Of a stretch of 34,969 bases of DNA, positions 23,260 to 32,134 are shown piece after piece. Position numbers and translations under genes: made by a program. This DNA comes from Burkholderiaceae bacterium. GTDB taxonomy: Bacteria > Pseudomonadota > Gammaproteobacteria > Burkholderiales > Burkholderiaceae_D. Positions within the stretch are counted from its first letter, which is position 1, and every line of letters starts with the position of its first letter. The stretch is from the NCBI GenBank assembly GCA_031266815.1, contig JAISAG010000076.1, positions 1 through 34,969 on the forward strand, in the 5' to 3' direction. A model generated the notes under the pieces. The model did no database searches and was not told the DNA's origin. It worked only from the letters and a program-made list of their open reading frames with translations.

Positions 23260-24618
23260 ATGTCCATTCTGGAACTGAAGGTGCCGCAATTGTCCGAATC
23301 TGTCACCTCGGCAGCAATACTGGCGTGGCACAAAAAGGCGGGAGACGCCGTCACGCTGGATGAAAACCTGGTAGATATCGAAACAGACAAGGTGGTGCTG
23401 GAATTGCCCAGCCCGGCAACCGGTGTGCTGTCCGCTGTGTTGCAGCCCGTTGGCGCCGTAGTCAGAGCAGGAGAGGTCATCGCCACCGTGGATACCGCCG
23501 CATCCCCCTCGCAGGAAAAACCGCCCGGGGCGGAAGCACCCTCCCAGGCCGCGCCAGCAAAAGCGGCGGCAACCGCCAGCGTTGCACCCTCTACACCCAC
23601 CGTTCCTGCCGCCATGACCGCTGCGCCCGTCCCTCGCCCCGCTCCACCGCCGCCGCCCATTCACGAACTGACATTCAGCCAGGACGACCCGCCGCCGGGT
23701 ATTGTGATGCCTTCGGCGGCAAAGCTGATGGCGGAGCAAGGCATTGCCTATGACGAAGTGACCGGAACCGGCAAGGACGGGCGAATCTTGAAGGAAGATG
23801 TTCTGCGCGCCATGGAAATTGGTCCGCATGTCGGTAGCCTGCCCTCCACCCCGCCTTCCCTGGAATCGGTGCCCTATTCACCCCCTTCCAGCTTTGTCCC
23901 CGGCGCACCGGGCAGCGGTCGTCCCGAAAACCGCGTTCCCATGAGCCGTCTGCGCGCACGGATTGCAGAGCGCCTGATACAATCCCAACTGACCAACGCC
24001 ACGCTGACCACATTTAATGAAGTCAACATGCAGCCGGTGCTGGATATCCGCCGCAAATTTGGACACTCTTTCGAGGAAGAACACGGTGCGCGCCTCGGAT
24101 TGATGTCTTTTTTCATGAAAGCGGCCGTGGCAGCACTCAAGAGATTCCCTGTTGTCAACGCATCCATTGACGGTAACGATATTGTCTACCACGGCTATTT
24201 CGACATTGGCATTGCCATCAGTTCGCCGCGCGGGCTGGTCGTCCCCATCATGCGGGATGTGGACTTGATGTCCATCGCCGACATCGAGAAAAAAATTGCC
24301 GAATTCAGCCTGCGCGCCAGAGAGGGACAACTGACCTTAAACGACCTGACCGGCGGCACTTTTTCCATTTCAAACGGCGGCGTGTTCGGTTCCATGATGT
24401 CCACACCCATCATCAATCCGCCGCAAGCCGCCATCCTGGGCATCCACGCCACCCGTGAGCGCCCCGTGGCAGAGGACGGGCAGGTTGTGATACGCCCCAT
24501 GAACTACCTGGCGCTTTCCTACGACCACCGGCTCATTGACGGGAGTGAAGCCGTGCAAACGCTGGTCACCATCAAGGAAAACCTGGAAGACCCGTCCAGA
24601 TTGTTGCTGGACCTGTAG
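23260..24618 (+). CDS. sucB: Dihydrolipoamide succinyltransferase (E2)
   Basis: Lipoyl motif [16 protein letters not shown]3-binding domain, catalytic [12 protein letters not shown]. Confidence 0.97.
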   Translation: MSILELKVPQLSESVTSAAILAWHKKAGDAVTLDENLVDIETDKVVLELPSPATGVLSAVLQPVGAVVRAGEVIATVDTAASPSQEKPPGAEAPSQAAPAKAAATASVAPSTPTVPAAMTAAPVPRPAPPPPPIHELTFSQDDPPPGIVMPSAAKLMAEQGIAYDEVTGTGKDGRILKEDVLRAMEIGPHVGSLPSTPPSLESVPYSPPSSFVPGAPGSGRPENRVPMSRLRARIAERLIQSQLTNATLTTFNEVNMQPVLDIRRKFGHSFEEEHGARLGLMSFFMKAAVAALKRFPVVNASIDGNDIVYHGYFDIGIAISSPRGLVVPIMRDVDLMSIADIEKKIAEFSLRAREGQLTLNDLTGGTFSISNGGVFGSMMSTPIINPPQAAILGIHATRERPVAEDGQVVIRPMNYLALSYDHRLIDGSEAVQTLVTIKENLEDPSRLLLDL

Positions 24619-24659
24619 GAAATCAATAACCGGCAGCAGCCGAAGCGGAGAGAAACACA

Positions 24660-26087
24660 ATGCGGATAACGGTGGATGTGGGAGTGATTGGCGCCGGACC
24701 CGGGGGGTATATTGCCGCCATCCGGGCAGCGCAACTGGGGTTGCGCGTGGTGTGCATGGACAACTGGGCCGATGTGACCGGCGCACCCGCGCCGGGCGGT
24801 ACCTGCGGCAACGTGGGGTGTATTCCCTCAAAAGCCCTGCTGGAATCTTCCGCCCACTTCGAGATGGTCAAACAAGATGTCGCCGTACACGGTATTGAGG
24901 TCAAGGGCGCCACCTTAAACCTGAACCAGATGCTGACCCGGAAGGACGGCATTGTTCGCGACAACAACAAGGGTATTCTCTTTTTGTTCCGAAAAAACGG
25001 CGTCAGTTTCTATCACGGTACCGCCTCGTTCATGCGGCGTTCCGACGCGGGCTACGACATTCGGGTATCGGGCAGGGAAGGTCATGTGCTGACCTGCCGC
25101 CACATTGTTATCGCTACCGGTTCTTCGCCCCGCGCCCTGCCGGACACTCCCTTTGACGAGAAACGCATCCTTTCCAACGTCGGCGCGCTGGCAATGGAAT
25201 CCATCCCGCGCAGGCTGGGGATTATCGGCGCGGGAGTAATCGGTCTGGAACTGGGTTCCGTCTGGCGCAGACTGGGCGCCCAGGTCACCATTCTTGAATC
25301 CCAGCCCGCCATTTTGTCTTTCGCAGACAGGCAAATTGCCGCACTGGCCGAAAAGGCGTTCCGAACGCAAGGACTTTCCATCCACACGGGCGTTTCCATC
25401 AACAAGGTGACGACTTCCGCATCGCAGGTTTCGGTCGAATATACAGATACGGACGCTACCACGCAAAGGAGTCATTTCGACCGCCTGATTGTCGCCATCG
25501 GACGCACCCCCCACACGGCAGAACTGGCTCACGACAAGGTGGGGCTGCAACTGGATGAGCGGGGCTTTATTGTGGTGGATGAACAATGCCGGACCAACCT
25601 GCCCAATGTGTGGGCGGTGGGCGATGTGGTACGGGGCCCCATGCTGGCACACAAGGCCGAAGAGGAAGGGCTTGCCGTTGCCGAACGAATAGCGGGGCGC
25701 TTTGCCCAAGTGGACTACGGCACGCTTCCTTATGTACTTTACACCCGCCCGGAAATGGCCTGGGCGGGTAAAACGGAACAGGAACTGGAAGCGGAAGGCC
25801 GGGAGTATCGTGCGGGGTGCTTCCCTTTCAGCGCCAACGGACGGGCAAGGGCCATGAGTGAAACGGAAGGGATAGTCAAGGTACTGGCAGATGCCAAAAC
25901 CGATACGGTGCTGGGCGTGCACATGATTGGTCCCGTGGTTTCCGAACTGATTGGCGAAGTGGTTCTTGCCATGTCATTTAAGGCATCGTCCGAAGACATC
26001 GCCCAGGTGTGCCACGCGCACCCGACCTTGTCCGAAGCCTTGCGGGAAGCGGCACTGGGTGTCAACAGCCGCTCGTTGAACAGCTAG
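24660..26087 (+). CDS. lpdA: Dihydrolipoamide dehydrogenase (E3)
   Basis: GVIGAGPGGYIAAIRAAQLG; redox-active GGTCGNVGCIPSKALLESS; C-terminal HAHPTLSEALREAAL. Confidence 0.96.
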   Translation: MRITVDVGVIGAGPGGYIAAIRAAQLGLRVVCMDNWADVTGAPAPGGTCGNVGCIPSKALLESSAHFEMVKQDVAVHGIEVKGATLNLNQMLTRKDGIVRDNNKGILFLFRKNGVSFYHGTASFMRRSDAGYDIRVSGREGHVLTCRHIVIATGSSPRALPDTPFDEKRILSNVGALAMESIPRRLGIIGAGVIGLELGSVWRRLGAQVTILESQPAILSFADRQIAALAEKAFRTQGLSIHTGVSINKVTTSASQVSVEYTDTDATTQRSHFDRLIVAIGRTPHTAELAHDKVGLQLDERGFIVVDEQCRTNLPNVWAVGDVVRGPMLAHKAEEEGLAVAERIAGRFAQVDYGTLPYVLYTRPEMAWAGKTEQELEAEGREYRAGCFPFSANGRARAMSETEGIVKVLADAKTDTVLGVHMIGPVVSELIGEVVLAMSFKASSEDIAQVCHAHPTLSEALREAALGVNSRSLNS

Positions 26088-26097
26088 CGCAAGCGCC

Positions 26098-26895
26098 ATG
26101 TTTCCCGCGTACAGGCAATCTGCCACCCTTCTACTGCTTGCCGGATTCCTTCTGTCCGGCTGTGTGCTCGCCCCGCCCGATGCGGAAGGCCCTGTGTCAG
26201 AGAGCGTTAACACCATCCTGCGCACCTATCCCGCAGGCAGCATTGATTCTGTCCCAAAGGCGCGGGAAGCCCAGAAGGCAGTGGATAAGGAAAAGCAGGC
26301 GCTGGATCGCCGTTTCGGCGTGGAAATGGACGCGTGTACCGCGCGCTTCCTGGTTAACTGGTGCTATGACGAAGTCACCCTGCGCGACCGGCGCGACCGC
26401 AGCGCGTTAAGACCCCTGTCGGTAGAAGCAGACCGCTTTATGCGCCAAGACAAGGTAAGACAGCGGGATGCAGCGCTGGTGGACAGGCAGCAAAAAGAAG
26501 CCGTCAAAAAGGGAGAAAGGGATGCTTCGCGGGAGAAGTACGAGAAAAAGGAGAGCCAATATATCACGCCGACAGATTCGCAGAAATCCGCCTCGCCGGA
26601 ATCCGGCTATGTCCAAAAGGTAGCGCCGGGCGAGTCCGGTCCGCCCGTACTGAAGGAGGGCGCGTACACCACCGGCACACCTAGCCAGCCCAAAGAAGGT
26701 GCTGATGGCAGCCTGACGCCTGAAAAACGGGCGAGCCAGGTGCGGAAACTGGAAAAGAAGCAACTGGAATCGGCACGCAAGCTGGAAAACGTGGAAAAGA
26801 AAAAGGAAAGAACACAGGAAAAGCGCGAAAAGAAAGCGGAAAAAGCCGCCAAGGAAGAAGCGCGGCGCGCCAACGAGCGACCAATTCCCCAATAA
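26098..26895 (+). CDS. Lys/Glu-rich putative lipoprotein of unknown function
   Basis: Lipobox LLSGC near the N-terminus, conserved-looking ARFLVNWCYDEVTLRDRRDRSALRPLSVEADRFMRQDK block and a highly charged C-terminal coiled coil; starts 10 nt after the lpdA stop. Confidence 0.7.
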   Translation: MFPAYRQSATLLLLAGFLLSGCVLAPPDAEGPVSESVNTILRTYPAGSIDSVPKAREAQKAVDKEKQALDRRFGVEMDACTARFLVNWCYDEVTLRDRRDRSALRPLSVEADRFMRQDKVRQRDAALVDRQQKEAVKKGERDASREKYEKKESQYITPTDSQKSASPESGYVQKVAPGESGPPVLKEGAYTTGTPSQPKEGADGSLTPEKRASQVRKLEKKQLESARKLENVEKKKERTQEKREKKAEKAAKEEARRANERPIPQ

Positions 26896-26983
26896 TGAGT
26901 GGGCTTATGCCAAAGTCCATACGCACTCCCACGAGAGAACCGTGCCGCTACAGGATGGAAGTTCGATCTCCTTGCTGGCTTAC

Positions 26984-27016
26984 AAGTCCCGCTACGTGCG
27001 GGGCTTTGCTTTTTCA
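26984..27016 (+). terminator. Putative rho-independent terminator
   Basis: AAGTCCCGC-TACGT-GCGGGGCTT (9 bp with one G-T wobble) followed by TGCTTTTTC. Confidence 0.6.
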
Positions 27017-27125
27017 GCATCCAACCTGCCTGGTTGTTTTGTCACCTTCATCGCTGAACAGAAAGGGGGGTGTGGTGCGGCATCAATCGTTGTCTTTTTG
27101 TTTCATTTAAGATACAGTCATTCTC

Positions 27126-27422
27126 ATGAAGTACAAACTTGAACAAACGGCTCTTTTCGAAAGTTGGCTGGAATCGCTTGACACGAGCAATCTGCATCGC
27201 GTTATCTCCAGGCTGGGTCGAGTCGAACGAGGAAATTTCGGTGACCACAAGAAAATCGCGGAAAACCTTTTCGAGTTGCGTTGCTTCTTTGGCGGCGGAA
27301 TCAGGATGTATTGCGCGATTCGCCGGAACGAAGTGGTTTTCATGCTGGCGGGCGGCGACAAGGACAGCCAGGAAAGAGACATCAAAACCGCGAAAGCGAT
27401 GATGAAAGATGTGGAGGACTGA
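27126..27422 (+). CDS. RelE/ParE-superfamily toxin, HI1419-like addiction-module killer protein
   Basis: 98 aa; LGRVERGNFGDHKKIAENLFELRCFFGGGIRMYCAIRRNEVVFMLAGGDKDSQERDIKTAKAM; immediately followed by its antitoxin. Confidence 0.88.
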   Translation: MKYKLEQTALFESWLESLDTSNLHRVISRLGRVERGNFGDHKKIAENLFELRCFFGGGIRMYCAIRRNEVVFMLAGGDKDSQERDIKTAKAMMKDVED

Positions 27423-27425
27423 ACC

Positions 27426-27713
27426 ATGGCTCTGAAAACAACCCGACTTGACCTTGCCAAATACCTTGAAACTGATGAAGATATCGCCGAATTCCTTGCC
27501 GAAACGGCGCGTGAGGGAACAGAGGAAGACTTTATTCATGCCCTTGGCATCGCGGCGCGCGCGCGCGGGATGACGGAAATCGCCAGGCAAGCCGGCGTTA
27601 CTCGCGCAAGCCTCTACAAATCTCTCTCCGATGGGGGGAATCCTGAATTCGGCACGGTCGCCAAGGTCTGCGCCGCCCTTGGCGTCAGGCTCGTACCACA
27701 GCCCATTTCCTGA
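27426..27713 (+). CDS. HI1420-like addiction-module antidote protein (HTH)
   Basis: RLDLAKYLETDEDIAEFLAETAREG...MTEIARQAGVTRASLYKSLSDGGNPEFGTVAKVCAALGVRL; 3 nt downstream of the toxin. Confidence 0.88.
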   Translation: MALKTTRLDLAKYLETDEDIAEFLAETAREGTEEDFIHALGIAARARGMTEIARQAGVTRASLYKSLSDGGNPEFGTVAKVCAALGVRLVPQPIS

Positions 27714-27755
27714 CCTCACAACGCTGCTTCAAGAGCATCCAGACGACCATCAGTC

Positions 27756-27887
27756 TTTGATCATCTGGATGTAAAGTTCGATAGGCTGTTCACCTTGTAT
27801 GACAAGGACGAAACGAGTGAGCTTTCCGCTGACGAAAAGAAAGAAATAAAGGCGAGGATTAAGGCTGAATTGGGGGGCAAACAGTGA
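27756..27887 (+). pseudogene. C-terminal remnant of a RelE-type toxin
   Basis: Manual translation: FDHLDVKFDRLFTLYDKDETSELSADEKKEIKARIKAELGGKQ*, no ATG/GTG start available back to the upstream antitoxin stop at 27711-27713; stop overlaps the next GTG start as GTGA. Confidence 0.55.
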
Positions 27888-28198
27888 AAAAACGTAATCT
27901 TTTTTCGGAGATGTCAGAGGGATTTGATGCTCTGAAATCGGAGCGCGCAGGCAAGAAAACACTGCGGACGCACACGCTGGAAATTCGCAAGGCACCGGAA
28001 ATCTCCGCTGATGAGGTGTCTGCCCTGCGCGAGCGCCTTGCCCTGTCCCGGTCTGTGTTCGCAAGTTATCTCCGAACAAACGTGCGAACACTGGAAAACT
28101 GGGAACAGGGACGAGCGAAGCCCAATACACAGGCGGCATTGCTAATCCGTCTTGTTGAAAAGTTTCCAGACACTGTCGAGCGCCTTGCCAAGATTTGA
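27884..28198 (+). CDS. HigA/NadS-like HTH antitoxin
   Basis: 104 aa; THTLEIRKAPEISADEVSALRERLALSRSVFASYLRTNVRTLENWEQGRAKPNTQAALLIRLVEKFPDTVERL (HTH with N-terminal extension). GTG start. Confidence 0.8.
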   Translation: MKKRNLFSEMSEGFDALKSERAGKKTLRTHTLEIRKAPEISADEVSALRERLALSRSVFASYLRTNVRTLENWEQGRAKPNTQAALLIRLVEKFPDTVERLAKI

Positions 28199-28337
28199 GA
28201 ATTGTGGTGGAGAGAAAATCCCGTGATGTGCGGCGCGGCCTTCCCTGCCCATTTGCGGGCGGCGTGGCGTGAACGCGCAAAAGGCGCTGACCGACCGTCC
28301 CCTTGCCAACAGCACCGCACTCACCACCCCCTCTCCC

Positions 28338-28377
28338 AAAAACGAAAAGCGTTCTTGTGCCAGGCACAAAAACGCTC
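28338..28377 (-). terminator. Putative rho-independent terminator of fliC
   Basis: On the minus strand AGCGTTtTTGTGCCTGGCACAAgAACGCT followed by TTTTCGTTTTTG. Confidence 0.65.
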
Positions 28378-28454
28378 CCCGCACCTCCTGCCAGAGAATC
28401 AGGCTGGCAGGGGGAATCCGGTCACAGGAGGGAAACCGGATGAAAAACCGTATG

Positions 28455-30047
28455 CTATTGCAACAACTGCAACACCAACTGGGGCACCTGATTCGCCTGC
28501 GCCAGCATGGAAGTACCCGCTTGTTGCAGAATCGTGCTGCGCGACAGCGATGCCGTTTCTTCCGCATAGTCGGCATCTTCAATCCGGCTGCGCGAGTTGG
28601 TGGTGTTTTCTGAATTGACACGCAGATTGTCGATGGTAGCTTCAAAACGCCTTTGCAGCGCCCCGAAACGCGCCCGCTCGCCATTGATAATCGTGATGGA
28701 TGCATCCACAATTGCCAGCGTATTCTGCGCGAGGTCAAAAGTGGAGACATCCACGGTGGAGACGGACATGAGCTTGGAGGCACCTGTCATATCCTGTGTA
28801 CCAACCACTCTGGTGACATACGCTGAATGCAAGGCACTGTCATCCGTGACGGAGAAACTCCTCTCTGAATCATAGGTCACAATCCCGACAGCGACAATAC
28901 CTCCGCTCACTGGCGCGCCAATCACTCCAGAGGCAGATTGGCTGCCATCGGTATCCGTTACCCATCCGCTTGAGGGAAGCCATTGCGCACCGCGCAGTTC
29001 ATCCAAAGCATCCAGCGAATCCATCATCACAGCACCTGCGGGGGTTGTCCCTTCGGTATGGCCGACCCCGATATTTTCACCCGTCAGATGCGTCAGCTTG
29101 ATACCGGACGCCGTGATATTGCCCGTAGTAGCGTCTACATGCTGGTAGAACTCGGCGGAAACCCCCGTCTTGGACGCCTGCGCATTGATGGCATTAATGG
29201 CTTCCGCATAGGAGTCCAGACGCGTCAGATCGGAACCGATTTTGAATGCGACATTGACCAGGCTGGTTTTGTTATCAGCCGTCAATGAGAGAGAATAGGG
29301 CTGATTCGCGGTAAAAGTATGCAATATTGCCGTAGTGCTGGCAGAGGCGGTTACACCGGTTTCCCCCTGGATGCGGTTGATAGCTTCCGCTACCGTTTTG
29401 GCAGTGTCATTCTGGAGTACCTTGTATTGTCCCTTGCCTAGACTGCCGCTAATCTTGACTCCATTGGCTCCTGTCGCAATCTGCCCGCCCGTGGCAAACG
29501 CTGAAGGAATCATCGCATCTCCCCGCACGCGATTGTTGCCATAGGTGGTGGTCAGAAAATTCATGCCGTTAGCGGCAATCAGTTCGCCCGCATTGGCGCC
29601 AATCTGGAAATTCTGCGTTCCCATCGTCCCGTTCAGCAGTTTCTGTCCGTTAAAGGAAGTGGTTTCCGCAATCCGGTTCAGTTCTGCCGCCAGTTGCGCC
29701 ACTTCCTGCTGGATGGCTTGCCGGTCTGCCGGTGAGTTAGTGGCGTTGGATGCCTGTATCGCCAGCACACGGATACGCTGGAGCATGTCCGCAGAAGTGG
29801 TCAGCGCGCCTTCAGCCGTCTGCCCCAACGATACGCCGTCGTAGGAGTTGCGCACCGCCTGGTTCATCCCGTTGATCTGGGTGGTCATCTTGCCCGTGAT
29901 ACTCATCCCCGCAGCATCGTCCTTGGCGCTGTTGATGCGCTTGCCGGAAGACAGACGCTCCATTGCCACGTAGAGGGCGGACTGGGAGTTGTTCAAGTGC
30001 CTCTGCGAGTTGAGCGAGGCCATATTGGTGTTGATAATGGATGGCAT
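28455..30047 (-). CDS. fliC: Flagellin
   Basis: N-terminal MPSIINTNMASLNSQRHLNNSQSALYVAMERLSSGKRINSAKDDAAGMSITGKM and C-terminal SRIEDADYAEETASLSRSTILQQAGTSMLAQANQVPQLVLQLLQ. Start at ATG 30047 with AGGAGAAT RBS. Confidence 0.97.
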   Translation of the reverse strand: MPSIINTNMASLNSQRHLNNSQSALYVAMERLSSGKRINSAKDDAAGMSITGKMTTQINGMNQAVRNSYDGVSLGQTAEGALTTSADMLQRIRVLAIQASNATNSPADRQAIQQEVAQLAAELNRIAETTSFNGQKLLNGTMGTQNFQIGANAGELIAANGMNFLTTTYGNNRVRGDAMIPSAFATGGQIATGANGVKISGSLGKGQYKVLQNDTAKTVAEAINRIQGETGVTASASTTAILHTFTANQPYSLSLTADNKTSLVNVAFKIGSDLTRLDSYAEAINAINAQASKTGVSAEFYQHVDATTGNITASGIKLTHLTGENIGVGHTEGTTPAGAVMMDSLDALDELRGAQWLPSSGWVTDTDGSQSASGVIGAPVSGGIVAVGIVTYDSERSFSVTDDSALHSAYVTRVVGTQDMTGASKLMSVSTVDVSTFDLAQNTLAIVDASITIINGERARFGALQRRFEATIDNLRVNSENTTNSRSRIEDADYAEETASLSRSTILQQAGTSMLAQANQVPQLVLQLLQ

Positions 30048-30252
30048 TTCATTCTCCTGTATTAAACACTGCCTTGAAGCGCCTGATTTCGCCTCTTGTT
30101 GCTTCGCTTCATACGGCACACTGGCAATCCGCTTTCCGGTTTGCTACCACCGGACGAATCATAGAGCCAACCGCCGTTGTCCCTTTTACGGACAAAGCAA
30201 GTGGGAAATGAGAAGAAGCCGCTCCGGCACGACGGCATATCGGAGCGCTTTC

Positions 30253-30279
30253 CTGACGGCAGATTTTCGGAAAGCTTGA
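30253..30279 (-). promoter_or_regulatory. Candidate sigma-28 (FliA) promoter for fliC
   Basis: Minus strand TCAAGCTT-N11-GCCGTCAG, correct spacing versus TAAAGTTT-N11-GCCGATAA, 11/16 matches; implies a ~200-nt leader. Confidence 0.35.
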
Positions 30280-30338
30280 GGCAAACCACCCTGCCCGGTC
30301 ACGGGTATATCCACGTATTGAAAAACGATGAAAATCAA

Positions 30339-30504
30339 TGGGTTATACGGTACCGCGCCTCAAAAGGGCGGAATAACCCAAAGCAGAATAACAGGGGGAA
30401 TTCTGTCTTTTATTCCTCCTTTAAAAGACAGAAAAAACGCCACAGATGCACCCCCGGGAAGAAAGCGGCACCGAACAGGACAGACTATTCGTTCCTGTTC
30501 AGGT
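30339..30504 (+). other. Cluster of three inverted repeats (possible structured RNA/regulatory leader) upstream of the TerC gene
   Basis: H1 TGGGTTAT(30339-30346)/ATAACCCA(30373-30380) with inner CGCCT/GGGCG; H2 TTCTGTCTTTTA(30401-30412)/TAAAAGACAGAA(30422-30433); H3 ACCGAACAGGA(30470-30480)/TCCTGTTC-A-GGT(30493-30504). Confidence 0.5.
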
Positions 30505-30574
30505 AAAATAGGGGCATCTTCAGCAAAACACTTGTCAATGATACGTTCCTTCGTCTGTTCCGGCTGAATGCCCT

Positions 30575-32134
30575 ATGGAGTGGCTACTTGACCCCAACAT
30601 CTGGGTCGGTTTCCTGACGCTGGTTGTCCTTGAGATTGTCCTTGGAATAGACAACCTGCTTTTCATCGCCATCCTCGCAGAGAAACTGCCTACCCGCGAG
30701 CGCAACCGGGCGCGTGTTACGGGGTTGTCTCTCGCTCTCCTGATGCGCCTTTTGATGCTTTCCGCCCTGTCCTGGCTGGTGCATCTGACGACCCCGCTCT
30801 TTGCGCTGTGGACGGTTTCTTTTTCCGGGCGGGATATTATCCTGTTTCTGGGCGGCTTGTTCCTGCTCTACAAATCCACCAGTGAACTGCATGAGCGGCT
30901 TGACGGCAGGGTACACACACCGGAGAAGAGGCGATTTGTTCCCGGCCTGATGGTCGTTATCGTGCAAATCGTCGTACTGGACGCCATCTTCTCCCTGGAT
31001 TCCGTCATTACGGCAGTCGGCGTAGTGGAGCATTTGTCGGTCATGATGGCAGCCGTTATCGTTGCCGTTGCCATTATGATGCTGGCTTCGCGTCCGCTGA
31101 CACGATTTGTCAGCGCGCATCCCACCGTGGTGGTGCTGTGCCTGAGCTTTCTCATGATGATCGGGTTAAGCCTGGTCGCCGAGGGATTGGGTTTCAAGCT
31201 CCCCAAAGGCTACTTGTATGCCGCCATCGGCTTTTCCATCATGATTGAATTTCTCAATCAGCTTGCCCAGCGCAATCAGACACGGCACATGGAGCAGGTA
31301 CCGCTCCGTGACCGCACGGCAGAAGCAGTCCTGCACCTGCTGGGTGACCGCGAGAAAATGGAAAGGGATTTTGAACCCGAATTCCCGGAGGAGGATACCA
31401 ATCCGGCATTTGGCGAAGAGGAGCGCAACATGGTCAGCGGCGTGCTGTCTTTAGGCGAGCGCACCATCCATTCCATCATGACTCCCAGAAGCGAGGTATC
31501 CTGGATCAATCTGGACGACCCGCCCCACACCATTCAGGAGCAGTTGCGCGCGACACCGCACAGCTATTTCCCGGTCTGCCGCGGTCAACTGGATAATGTG
31601 GTGGGCGTTATCCGTGCGCAAGACCTGATGGACGAGTTGCACCTGGGGCGCCCCGTCGCGCATATTTCCCGTATGCGCAAGCCGGTTGTCCTCCTGGAAT
31701 CATCCGGCGTGCTCCGGGCAATGGAGATGTTAAAGCAGACCCGAGGACAACTCGCGCTGGTCGTGGATGAATATGGCTCCATCGAGGGACTGGTTACGCC
31801 CATTGATATTCTGGAAGCTATCGCCGGCGAATTTCCCGACGAGGACGAGCAGCCTTCTATCGTGGCGCAAAAACCCCATGTCTGGCTGGTCAACGGCACA
31901 ACCAGCCTCTATCTGCTGGAACGGGAACTGGACATAGACGGGCTGGTCAGTGAGGACGACGAATATACGTCGCTCGCCGGTTTTTTGATGGAGCGCTTCG
32001 GCACGCTTCCCCAGGCGGGGCAGTCGCTAAAATACGGTGCGTTCCGCTTCGAAATCAGCCAGATGCAGGGACGGCGCATCTCGCAGGTGCTTATTACCCG
32101 TACCGATACCCCGTCGCAGGAGGATGCGGTATGA
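30575..32134 (+). CDS. TerC-family membrane protein with CBS-pair and CorC/HlyC C-terminal domains
   Basis: [76 protein letters not shown] (CBS) and a CorC_HlyC-type tail. Confidence 0.92.
   Translation: MEWLLDPNIWVGFLTLVVLEIVLGIDNLLFIAILAEKLPTRERNRARVTGLSLALLMRLLMLSALSWLVHLTTPLFALWTVSFSGRDIILFLGGLFLLYKSTSELHERLDGRVHTPEKRRFVPGLMVVIVQIVVLDAIFSLDSVITAVGVVEHLSVMMAAVIVAVAIMMLASRPLTRFVSAHPTVVVLCLSFLMMIGLSLVAEGLGFKLPKGYLYAAIGFSIMIEFLNQLAQRNQTRHMEQVPLRDRTAEAVLHLLGDREKMERDFEPEFPEEDTNPAFGEEERNMVSGVLSLGERTIHSIMTPRSEVSWINLDDPPHTIQEQLRATPHSYFPVCRGQLDNVVGVIRAQDLMDELHLGRPVAHISRMRKPVVLLESSGVLRAMEMLKQTRGQLALVVDEYGSIEGLVTPIDILEAIAGEFPDEDEQPSIVAQKPHVWLVNGTTSLYLLERELDIDGLVSEDDEYTSLAGFLMERFGTLPQAGQSLKYGAFRFEISQMQGRRISQVLITRTDTPSQEDAV

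Noticed and set aside
24915-25922. 335-aa minus-strand ORF antisense to lpdA
   Set aside because: Shadow ORF opposite a well supported dihydrolipoamide dehydrogenase.
30177-30567. Small ORFs (109 and 79 aa) between fliC and terC
   Set aside because: No RBS or motifs; they overlap the inverted repeats, which better explain the region.
30300-30574. Canonical yybP-ykoY manganese riboswitch upstream of terC
   Set aside because: I could not find the conserved GGGGAGUA-type core by eye; needs an Infernal search.
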